Shown here piece after piece: positions 9,801 through 21,800 of a stretch of 64,000 bases of DNA. The stretch's first letter is position 1. Every line of letters begins with the position of its first letter. Source of the DNA: Certhia americana (taxonomy: Eukaryota; Chordata; Aves; Passeriformes; Certhiidae); assembly GCA_018697195.1 (NCBI GenBank), contig CM031861.1, positions 2,518,331 to 2,582,330 of the forward strand, written 5' to 3'. Position numbers and translations under genes: made by a program. The notes under the pieces were generated by a model. The model searched no databases. It was not told the origin of the DNA and saw nothing but the letters and a program-made list of their open reading frames with translations.

Positions 9801-12800
9801 GGGGTTTCATAAACCTGGAAAAGATCAGGAGAGACATTCCCGTTGGATTATCCTCGGGGAAGAAGAGGGCAGAGGGCATGACAGGATTTGTGTCCAAATA
9901 ATAGAATTTCTTGATGGAAATGGAAAAGAGCTTCGTTTCCCTTTGTCCCGCTACAGCCGGAGGCGGGTAAATCCCGTCGGGAAGGGGGTCTGGGATTGTC
10001 CTTACAGCATCGTGGCAGGAAGTGTAGACGATGTCCACGGAGGTCATGTTCTCATCCAGGAAGTGGCGCCGGATGGCGATGGCGTTGCAGCCACAGCAAT
10101 TGTCCTCCTCGATGGTGACGCCGGGAGCGTAGCGCGGACGCGACGGGCACAGGCAGCAACATCTGCGGGGAGGAAGCACGGCTTTGAGGGAAAAAGGGCT
10201 GGATTTAGAGTGGCATTCCTAAAGGAAAGGGGAAAGGCGGGCCCTCCAAACCTCATCCCAATGGCAACGAGTGCCAAGGGAAGGATTAAACCACGAAAGA
10301 GCCTGAAAATCTGGGATCAGGTGCAGTTTTCCTTTTGAGCACCAGAGAGAGCTACAATACAGCCAGTCTCCAAGGAATCTAAGGATAGTGGGGTGGGATG
10401 GATCCTTAAAGGATATTACGCTTATAAGAGCAGTTTTCCAGTGCTTCGACATGGAAAAGCCAACACTGACAAAAGAGCTCCAGGTTTATTTATAGGAAAA
10501 AAAAGGGTTTAGAATCATCCCAAAATAAAAAGAGAAGCATAAAAAGAGATTGATTTTCCTTCTTTCTTGCTCACAAATAAAAGTATTCCCAAAGAATCAC
10601 ATTCCTCCCAATAGCCCAGGAAGCACCAAAAGCTCACCCCCAAATTGAATCTGGTGACAGAACTCTGGCAGCTGGAAACAAACCCTTGCACCGGGGCAAA
10701 AATCCTGAGCTGGAAATATCTAATTAATCTGAGGGAGCACAGCCCAAGCCAGGCAAAATCTTGGAGGTCTTTTTAATCAGGACCCAAATGTCAATTCCCT
10801 GATTTTTGAGCTCCAAGAAGCTCTTTTTGGACTTGGTGTTGTGCCAGGTGAGTTCTCTTTGCTGGCTGTTCCATGCTCCAGAGAGGATGGAGCAGAGGAC
10901 AGGCTGGTTTACATACGAGGAACTGGAAGGGATTCAGAAAGCCTTTGGAATAAGAAGCCCAGAGAGACAGACAAAACACGAGGAGAGAAAGAAAAGAAAT
11001 CGAGCAGGGAGGAAGCACCAAGGGGATGAAATAAAAGCGGGGACAACCAAAAGCTATTTCTAAATGTGGGAAAACCAGGCAGGAAAAAAGGGATGAGGGT
11101 GGGCACTCACGAACAGGATCTGGCCAGGCGGCAGAGTCCACATGTGGGCTTCCTCATGAGGTAAATGGGCCATCCATAGGCAGCCAGGGCAAAGAGCATG
11201 TAGTAACACACCTCCCGGTACCGCTGCATCTCTTGCTGAAAGATATGGGACTCCTTGAGCCTGGAATCCCTTGGAATTTTCCCCCACATTCCATCTTTCC
11301 ATAGTTAGGCACATGCTGAGCGCCAGCCCCCTCTCCCAGCTGTGCTGCGGTGACTGAGGAGAGCGAGGTGGGGATGCCAGGCAAGAGCCACCCCCTCCCA
11401 AAGATTTCTCTGCTTGATTTCCTGAGGAATTCTCTGGGTATCCCACCAGGCTGCCAAGGAAGCTGTTTCCTGCATATTTGGAAACAAGCTCCCTAAATAT
11501 TCCCTTTCCAGCAGGCTGGAGGATGCTTGGAGAGGGTCATAAAGCCAGTTTAGGGTCATGTGAAGCAGTTGCATTTCTATAAAAGCTCAGTTATTCCAGA
11601 GAGTTGGATTGGGGGTTGGAGTTAAACACAGCAAGATAATCAGAGGGGAAGATCAGGGAAACATCAAGGAGAAATTGGAGGTAAATCTGAGGAAGAGAGG
11701 GGGGGAAAATGGCAGGGCGATAAAAAGGGGATGGGAATTTGGTGGGAAAATCAAAATCAGGGATAAATCAAAATCAGGGATAAATCAAAATCAGGGATAA
11801 ATAAGACAAATCTAAATCAGAGATAAATTAGGGATAAACTAAAATCAGGGATGAATCAAAATCTGGAATAAATCAGGGATAACAGTGCTGACTCTCTTGC
11901 AGCAATCACCTCATTTATAATATCACCTCATCAAGCCTCCAGAGATCAAGTTCTATTCTATTCTCATGGAATGTGTTGGATTATTTCAAAGAGGGGCAGA
12001 AAGGCATAAGAGAAGCCCGTGAGGAAAAGAAAACAAGGATCACAGGTGGGTTTGGAGGATCCCACATCCCAGGGACTTACCGCATTCTTTAGATCCAGGT
12101 ATTTGGTATTCCTGGTCACTGGCATTCCAGACAGGAAAGCTAAAATGTCATTGTTTGCCTGGAAGTCACAAATACACAGAAAAAATCCTCTGTGTGACAG
12201 CAAGACAAGGTTTCACTCCCAAATATCCCAACCAGGCCCCTCAAGTACTTCCAATGGATTTATTCCTGCCTGATTTGAATCCCAACTCAAGGGGGAAAAA
12301 AACCCATTAAAATAAAGCTGACAATCTGCAAACCTCAACAGCAGCTTGGAAAACTGGGAATTTTTCCTTCTGTAGCCTGAATCCCAAATCAAGGGAAAAA
12401 CCCCAATAAAATAAAACAATTTCCTACTGGCTTGGCAATCTGCAAACCTCAATAACGGCTTGGAAATTTAGGAATTTTTCCTCCTGCAGATTGCAGGAGT
12501 CTTCTCCACATCACTGAATAGCGGGAATAATCTTCCCATTCATTTCCAAGTACCTATAACCCCCTTGGAGGCCCTTTTGGCATCAAGAGCTCCCCCTGTA
12601 TCACCTGCCTGGAGAAGATCATTGCAGATTCCAGACTTGACTCAGCACCAGCTGAGAGAGAGAGAAAAAACCAAAGGGAAAAACTCAGGAAAAGCTGCTG
12701 AAGTCGCCATGATTTTTCTTTCCCACCTCAGCGAGCCAGAAGAGCCCAGAAATGAGGTGGGCAGAGCCACGCAGCTGTTTGCCAGGGAATCCCAGAGCAG

Positions 12801-15800
12801 CTGGGAAGCTGAGATTCCCAGGTTTTCCCACCTCATCCAGCACAGCGTTGCGCTTGGCCCGCTGCCGCTGCCGCAGGAGAACCAGCCCCGCGATGATGTC
12901 GGAGGGGACGATGTCCAGGTCTCGGAAAAATTCCGCAAAAAGGTAGGCGATCTCGGAGTAGGCATCCTGCAAAATCCAGGGAGAGAGGGCTTGGAGGAGG
13001 AGGAGGAGGAGTTGGGGTGTGGGAAGCCTCAAAAAAGGACACAGAGTGAGAACTGGACTCGTTTCTGGAGCTCTGCCTCTAAAAGAGCCACAAGATTCCT
13101 GCAGGGAATGCCAGATCTGGACTAATCACATGATTATTGTCTCTTGTTTATTTTCCACAGTCCCACTCGGGGGCTGGATTGGTGCCGTGTGTGGGCACCT
13201 CGATATCCAAACAGCTCAGGCAGGACAAAGGGAGGGAAAGGGAATGGTTTTGGCTCTCTCTATTAAAAAAAAAAAAACAGAAAAAATGGGATAAAAACCA
13301 AGCAAATCCCAATCCAGTGCAACCTCAGAGTCATCCTTTCTCCTCTAAAGCAGAATAAAGGCCATTCCATAAGGAAAAAACACTAATTTTGTCCTATTTA
13401 AGAATCTCTTCAACTCTAACTTTGCCCTGGGATCCTTTTTCCCATATTTATCCCAGACCTGAGATCCTCTTGCCCAAACTAAACCCAAACCTGAGAACCT
13501 TTCCTGAGATTTACCCCAGACCTGGGACCCTTTTGCTCACATTTAACTTGCCTGTACTTATCCCAGACCTGGGATGTTTTGCCCATATTGCCAGGCTTTT
13601 CCAGGTTTATTTTAGATGACACCCAAGCAAAAAAGGCATGAAAAGTAAAAACTGAGTCACTGAATGCAGAATTCCCAGGAATGAAGGTGACCGAACCCAA
13701 AAAAAGGAGGGACAGAAATGGAAGTGACCTGAGAGGGTCAAGCAAGGGCTCTGGAGCAGAGGAACAAAGATATTTTGAGGAGGAATGTCCTTTTCCCACT
13801 TTCTGTCCTGTGCAACAGGAAGAAAAAAAACCCACAAGAACCTTACAGGAAAACACTTTGGGAGGCTGGAGAGGGGCTGGAATGTGGGTCAGTTCTGACC
13901 AGTCATTACTCCAGCCTAAGGACAAGGATGATCCAGAGGTTGGAGCAACAAAATGTGCAGCTGTGCCCACCAATGGTCCATATTTGACTCCTGCCATCCA
14001 AAACTTTTCCTACGAGTATGATCACAACCTTACCCTGAACCTTTGTCCCATGTTTTCATAGTATCCTGTATCCAGCATCAAAACCCACAAGACAGGAGTG
14101 TTGTGGAAACCCTGAGCACTCCAGGACGGGATTTCTCCTCTCCCTTCTTTGACCATCAAGACAGTAAATCCCTTCTCTTCCCTGCAGGAATGACCTACAT
14201 CCTTTTATCCTTGCCAAACTCCTGGTGTGTGGGATGACTTTCTGTCATTTTTCACTTCTCTACAAAAGCCAGTTAAATCCCCATTAAGAACTGGGGCTCC
14301 AGGTGCCAACTCTCTGTGCCAGCAGTGTCTTTGGAAAGCCAACGGCATTCCAACCGCAGTATCCTTGAAATCCTGACCTCATCAATCCTTGCACGGCTTC
14401 TGTGAGCTCACAAGAAATGCCAAGAGCCTCCAAAGGAAACAGGACAAACACCCATTAATCCAAAGTGGCAGCTACAGCCCTGGATGCTCTGACAAAAAAA
14501 GGCCCTGATGGAAGTTCAATGCGTATTTTCCGCTCCAAAGGAACAGCTTTTTGTGGGAACACCTGACATTATTCCTGTTTGTTCACCTGGAGTGCTCTGC
14601 TACAAACCCTGAAGGGCTCTGAGGCTTCAGACTTCACCCCAGATACTTTCCCTAAAGTCATGTCCATCCCATAAAACACTTTTCCAGCCCAGAGGACAAT
14701 GATCCTCTGCTGCTAGTTTTGGTTTTTTTTGGTTTTTTTTTTTTCCCATGGAGTCTGGGATAGGCAGAAGTGGATTCATTTCTGATCCACTGCGTGCTCA
14801 TTCATTCCACACGCTGCCATGCCAGGACACAACGTCAGGGGTTGTTCCTGCAGAGAAAAGAGGCTGGAAATTGCTCAAAAGTTGGATGTAAAGTGGAAAC
14901 TCAACAGCACGATGAATGTGAGGTGTCTGGAATCCCCTTTTATTCCAAGCTTAAAAAAAAAGGGAAACAGCCACTGCAAAATGGAAAGTTGGTTAAAAAG
15001 AACTTGAAATATTTGGAATATTTTGCAGTCCTGAATAAAATGGGAGTTGTTTAGGGCATTCAGGTGCCTGTCAGGGCTCTCTCTCTCCCAGGATGCAGCA
15101 TCCATGCTGTGCCCTCAGCACAGGAGTCTCCAGCACCTGGGCAAGGTGACCTGGATGTGCTCTCAGGGAGAAGGAAAGCGACTTTGCTCTGGAGCACCAA
15201 GGAAAAGCTGCCGTGGGAGCTGCCAGGGCACAAAGCTCCTTTGGTTTCAGTTTTCCAGATAGATTTCCAGATGGATTTCCCCAGCAGATAAGCTGGGAGC
15301 TGGCAGGTCTCGGCTTGAACTTCTCAAAAGGACATTCCCGGTGAACACGGTAGCATTTCAGCCAGGGAAAGGGATCCTGGGTGGGGCAGCATTCCAGGAC
15401 ACAGTGCTGGACTTCTGCACAAGGGCTGTGACAATTCCTGCAGCCTTCCACACTCTGGAAGCTTCACCTATGGATAATTCCACAGCACCCTCTAAGAAAT
15501 GCTGTTAATCCAATTCATCACCTGGGAAGAACAAACATTCACCTGACTCTCCTTTATTTTTCCACTTTCCCTTTAGAGCTTTCAATCCCAGACTCTCATT
15601 TCTCTTCCTCTCCACGTTCACATGCCTTCCAATGCACGCCTTTTCCTGCTGCATCCTTTTGGAGCACGAACTCTGGGCTATATTTAGTGAGGACACGGCG
15701 GCTGTGGTCGGTCCCTTGGTGTTTTCCCTGTCATTTTCTGTGCCCTTCTAACTGGAGTTAAACGTCTGGGCGGATTTTTTGGCCACTGCTGGTTTTGTTG

Positions 15801-18800
15801 GAATGTCCTTGATAAATCCCAGCTTTTTCCCTGAGAGGTTGTAACTAATTCAGAGCTCAGTGTCTGCGAGTGCACAAATCTCCTGATTTTTATGACTTTC
15901 TCCTACCTCTGGGAACAATTCCCTGGTTCTGCTGGCTCCTTCAGGAGTCCTCAAATCCTCTAACCAAATTAGTTAAATCAAAAGCAAAGTTTTCCAGAGT
16001 CAAAGTTTGACTTGCCTCTCCAGCAGGTTCTCAGGAATGCTGGTGAATCCCACCCTGAGGCACCAACCTGCTCCCAGTGATTCTAAGGAGAACGGAATGA
16101 TAACTTTTGGGAAAGGAATTTCAAGGCCTTTAACCTTCCCTGCTAGAGAACAGCAAGGGAATATCCCAATGCCAGCACATGTGAAAATTCCCAATCATCT
16201 TCACATGGATCTATGGATTAAACAGTAAGATCCAGAAGGATTTTTGGTGATAATTCCAGGCTTTTGTTTGCCCATTTCCAAATTCTCCTCCTTAAGGGTG
16301 TGAAACTGATGGAAACAACAGGAGAAAATGCTCAGGAAGGGGCTGATAATGGGAAATGGGAGCTGCCCAGGAAGTGCTGCCAAATGTGATCCTAACCTGA
16401 GGGAAAACAGGGATTTCTCCCACTGATATTTTGATTATCAACAGGTGATTTTTGGTACCCACCGACTGTGAGTCCTTCGTCCGTGTGCAGCAAAGGAACA
16501 CTTTGAGCCTGCGTGTCCAGCTGCTGGCTTGTCCCTCTTCCAGGCGGTGTCTGGGAATAAAAGGGAGAGTGGGAATGTAAGGAGAGGCAGAACACAGTGT
16601 AGGATCCAACATGGAGTGGCACAGCCTCTGCTGTACCTGAAAAAGTGGGATAAGGTTCCCCCATTTCTCGTTTTCCCCAGGTTGAGCCCCCTCAGCCACC
16701 CCTGGTGCTCCAGCTCCTTCCCCCAGCTCTGTTCCCTTCCCTGGATATGCTCCAGGGAAGTGTGAATCCACAGGATCAAGCACTGTGCTTGGATACCTGG
16801 TATCCTGCCTGAATGGGATGCATAGAATGAAGCTCCTATTGCAGTTTGGCAGGTGCTCCCTGTGCCAGGGAAAAAAGTACCTCAGGATGAGGGAGTGGGA
16901 ATGGCACAAGAGATCCCAAGCATTTCAGGCATGCAATTTTTCCCAATCACAGAATCATGGAATGCTTTGGGTTGGATGGGACTTTTAGGATCACTGCATT
17001 CCACTCCCTGCCACAGAAGTAGGGACTGATTCCATGCCAGAGTGCCAAGCTCCCTGAAGTCCATAGCGCCTCTTTTTTTTTTTTAGGGAAACACAGATTT
17101 AATCCAGGTCAGAGCAATCCAAAATAAAACACCACTCCATTTTCTGGCAGGGCATCCCATCAGGATAAGCCCAAACCCAGAAAGTGGGTTGCACTTGGAA
17201 GGAAAAGATGCTGGTAAAGGAGTATTTACTGGAAATGGAAGGAGCAGATCCCACAGGGATCCATCAGCTCCTGCCTGAGTATCTGAAAACAGCTCTCCAT
17301 AACCTTCTGGAAGAGGAATGGGAATATGAGTGGAAGCAGGGCTTTGCTCCCCCAGATTCCAAAGAACTCCAGAATTTCCCTAGTGGGGTTCAACAACCAA
17401 GTGTACTCCGAGCTATTTTCCCTCCATCTTCTCCCAAATTCTTTCTTCCTAATGTCAAACTTGCACACATTCAGTAGGAGCTCCAAAGCTCCTTGGAAAA
17501 GCCTTGGCACAACAAGCGAAGCCTTTTATTGGGTTGTTTCTTTTTCCCAGCCCACACACACCAAGATGCCACTGGGAAAGGAAAACCACTGTGGGACACA
17601 ATCCAGCCAGGCAGAGGACTTCCTCATCGACTCCTTGGAAAGGATTTCTTTCAGCGAGAGGGAGAATTTGGGAAAATATCCTTTGGAAACAATTGTTTGA
17701 GCAGTGAACAGTCACATTTGATGTTTGTTTTTCACATCATAGCCCACAGCGCTTGCTTGTTAACAGCTGTTAACATTCCCTTTCCAGAGGGAAAATCCAT
17801 GAACAGCAGGAACAAGCTCTCCATAAATGCTGCAGGCCTGGAGGGAAAAATCCAGCCAAGGGAGAAAGGCCTTCACTCAGCTTTCTGGGATCTCAAAATT
17901 CCCCACAGAGGGAGATCATTTTTGTGCAAGCTGTGGAGCTCCGATTTGCTTTGGAAAAAATCCTCACAGAATTCTGGAATGGTTTGGGATGGAAGGGACC
18001 ACAAAACTCATTCAGTTCCACCCCCTGCCACGGGCAGGGTCAGCTCCCACTATCCCAGATTGCTCCAAGCCCCATCCAGCCTTGGACCTTTCCAGGGATG
18101 GAGTAGCCACAGCTGCTCTGGGAAAATCATTCCAGTGCCTCACCACTCTCACAGGGAAGAATTTTTTTCCTTGGATGCAGCATTACATCCACAGTATCAT
18201 CTTTCTTATCTTCTTTGGGAATGCCCTGATCCCAAGCAGCAATCATCACGCTAGGCACTAATTCCAATTATTCTAGGCTATTCTAACATATTGGAAAGGT
18301 CAGGAGGAATGTTTGGCATTGCACAATAAAATCCAGAACTTGATGCACTATCCTTAGAAAAGCCTAGCTTTCCCTCAAGAGGGACCTCATTCCAAGTCAT
18401 TGGAATACACAAAACACAAACCCAATGAAAAATGGGAAATTTACAGAGTGTGTTTTGAAAGCCTCATTTTTCATCCCTTGCATCCCGATGCCCTCCAAAG
18501 CCACATTCCTCAAGGACAGTCACATATCAAGAAAGAAAGAAAGAAACAAAGCCTGTTTGTGTTGTCCCCTACTGGAAAAAAAATCCTTCGGAAAAAGCTT
18601 TGCTTGGTGAAAAAAAGCTTTTTCTCTCTCCATCTGGGGAGCTCCAAGATGGAATCAATTCTTAATTAAAAGACCCGACTGCCAACACAAAGAGAACTGT
18701 TCCTTGGCCAAGACTAAATAGGAGAAACCTCAGGGCAAAAGGTTGGATTTTGGAGAGGAAAATAAAGGAAGAAAGGGGATTTGGAAGGATATGCTGCCTC

Positions 18801-21800
18801 AAAGTAAGGAAAATTTAAGCACAGACTCACTGTTTCCACAGAAAACACTGCTATGGATATGGACAAACACGTTGTTGTGGTCAGCAGGGTCCATGAGGAT
18901 CCACAAATCCAGTAATTAAGGCAGAATCCACCTGGATTCTGCATGGCTTTGCCTCCTTTGGATGCAGGTGCCCACACACAGCACCTGACACAGGGAGCTG
19001 CATCCTTCCAAAATCCCCCTAAGCCAAGTGGAATGTTCCCTGCAGCAAGGCAAGGAGAAGGGCAAGATCCCAAAAAAGCAGGACACCCTTCCAGAAACCT
19101 TGCCCTGGGAAGCTGTGGCTGCCCCGTCCCTGGAAGTGTTCCAGGACAGCTTGGACAGAGCTTGGAACAACCTGGTACAGTGGAAGGTATCCCTGCCCAT
19201 GGCTTAAAGGGCTTTAAGATCCCTTCCAGTGCAAACCATCCTGGAATTCCCTGGCTCTGGGAGGATTTTGGGTACTTGCAGCCATGAGGACACAGCATTG
19301 GTAACCCTGACACCATCCATTGGTTCTTTCCTTAAATCTTTGTGTCCTTGGACAGAAGGGAAATTCAGTCTGCTGTGAAGACAAGCTGGGAGAGCTGGGA
19401 ATGTTCAGCCAGGACAAGAGAAGTTTCCAGAGAGATCTTAAAGTACCTAAAGTGGATCCAAGAGAGTTGGGGTGGGACTTTGGTCAAGGGGCTGGAGGGA
19501 TAGGACAACAGGAAATGGCTTCTCACTGCCAGAAGGCAGGGACAGATGGGATCTTGGGAAGAGATGCTTCCCTGTGAGCGTGGTGATGCCCTGGAACAGA
19601 TTTCCCAGAGAAGTTGTGGCTGCCCCATCCCTGGAAGTGCCCAAGGCTAGGCTGGAGCTACCTCGTCTAGCGGAAGGCAACCCTGCACATGACAGGGGGT
19701 TGGAATTCAATGATCTTTAAGGTCCCTTGCACCCAAGGCACCCCAGAACTCTGGGATCCCATGGAATGCTGTCTCACCTGAGGTTGTACGTCCTTAGGTT
19801 GCGCTGCCGGCGCTTGGTGGCACGGAGCTTGACGAAGGTGCGTCCCGTGGGATCAAAGACACACAGCACAGTGATGCACACACTCAGGATCACTACCCAG
19901 TTGCACACCACCATTCCTGAAAAATAAAAACAGGAGTCAGCTGCTCCAATCCTTATTCCCCAGCCCAAACTCCTGCAGCAAAAGGAAATCCTCTAGAAAG
20001 GCTTTTAAGCCACAGCTGGATGAATCTTCCGGCTGTTTTATGGGGCCATTAAATGTTCCCTGAGTATCCGCGACTGTACCACTAACATCATCCCCACCAG
20101 GGGACTGGGAATGGCTTCCAGGAAAACAGTAAAGCCATTCTGAAGGGAAAAAGCGGAATTTTCAGACTGCCCTTCCTTGGAAACACGGATCCCGGCCTGA
20201 GTGCCGGCAGCACAGGCGGATGAATGGAACGACTGTTCCGAGTAATAAACAGGAAAACAAGCCCCACATTGACAGCTTCCATCCACTTCCCAGAGTCAAT
20301 CAGCACAGGCAGGAATGAAGGATGCCCGCCAATCTGTCGGAAGGCTCCCAGGCCACATTCCAGCTCCGTACCCAGGGTGACACTCTTGGCTGTGATATCG
20401 TTGCAGGAGGTGTAGTACTGCGTCAGCCACACGATGCCCACGATGGCGTACACGAACTCAATCACCAGGATCGCTGGAAAAAACGGGAACAGCACGGATA
20501 ACAGCAGCCTTTTCCCTAAGGATGAGCTCCTCTCCCCATTTTCTCATAAGGAATAGGTACAAAAATGCTTTGGAAGGGGATGTGTAAGGAGATGAGCCAA
20601 AAGCGCGACATGTTCCAAACAACTCCGAAAAAATGGGATCGTGAAGGGGTCAACACCCTTGGTTGTGTCACAGGTATGAATCAGAGATCCAGACCTTCCT
20701 CCCACGCTGCTGGAAAGACTCCCTGAGGCAGCAGGAATGATAGGACCCAAACCTTAACTACCTCAGACAGCTGGCCTGACTCACGGATCCAAAATAAATC
20801 ATGTGGATCCAGGATTAATCCTGCTCACTATGCTTAGCAAACATTCTCAGCACCTTTGCAGTCCTTCCCATAACAGTTCCAAGGAGACAGCGCTTAAGGC
20901 ACTCGGCAGTTTTGCATGTGATAGCAAACTAGAAACTGGGGATTAACAGTGCTTCCCTGGAAGAAAAAAGCTGGGAAACTGCTCTGAAGTGCCCACCCTC
21001 CCATCTTCTCCCCAGAATTCCAAAGGACACATGGGTAATCAGGAGTGGAGAAGGTGAATACCTTGCTTGGGAATGCCTAAGTTTTGGTGGAGGTGAGACT
21101 AAATCCAGCCTGGCTTATGCTACTCACCCTCCTTATCTCCTGCTGGCACGGAATCTTTCTATAAGTGGCTTTGCTACAGACCTGGAAAGACCAGTTCCAG
21201 GAGACAGAGCTTTCCTGGACAAGGAATCAGGGCTGGGACTGGTTCCTGATGAACCCAATTTATGTGCCTGAGTTAGGTTTGGCTTCCCTTGGCTCCTCTC
21301 TTCTTTGCCTGCTGCAGGACAGGAGCAGCAGGAGCAGGAATGAGACATTCCCAGGTTCACATTGGAGTTAATTTCCTAAATTCCTCTGCATTAAATAGCA
21401 CATGCTTAAATTGGGACAGTCACATGGACCTTGCCCACGCACTGGTCACGCTCCCACTTCCATCAGCACAACTGATCAACCACCAGGAGCAAAAAACCCA
21501 GGAAAAAGGGAATACAAGACCCAAAATCCAGAGGAAATCCCACTCCTGAGCACCCAGTGTTTAAGGAAAAAGAAAGGATGTTTCAGGGGGGGGGCAGGAA
21601 AACCTTTCTTTGGATTCTCCCTTCCTCCCCTGCCCCACTTAGTCTGGTTTTAACACAAACTGCCAGGCTGTCTGTGCTTCCCTAAGGACACTGGCTGGGA
21701 AGCTGGAGAGGGAGATTTGTTTGCTCTTCCCGCTAATGACTTGCAGTGAGCATTCCAAGTTTTCCAGACTGAGCTTTCAAGCAAGGTTAGCCCTATTTTA

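Larger units (their letters stand above)
11236..12080. other. Intron 8
   Basis: 845 bp, more than half of it occupied by dispersed repeat A copy 2. Nothing else was identified. Confidence 0.85.
12967..16462. other. Intron 6
   Basis: 3.5 kb holding a degenerate minisatellite (13405-13600), a T-rich stretch around 14717-14744, and one arm of an inverted dispersed repeat pair (15058-15461). I saw no CR1. Confidence 0.82.
16551..19777. other. Intron 5
   Basis: 3.2 kb with four CR1 fragments (16948-17040, 17965-18172, 19095-19262, 19383-19765). The last almost touches the exon 5 donor. No coding signal was seen. Confidence 0.85.

Noticed and set aside
9943..10338. A 131-codon plus-strand open frame
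   Set aside because: It is the antisense shadow of the GC-rich exon 10.
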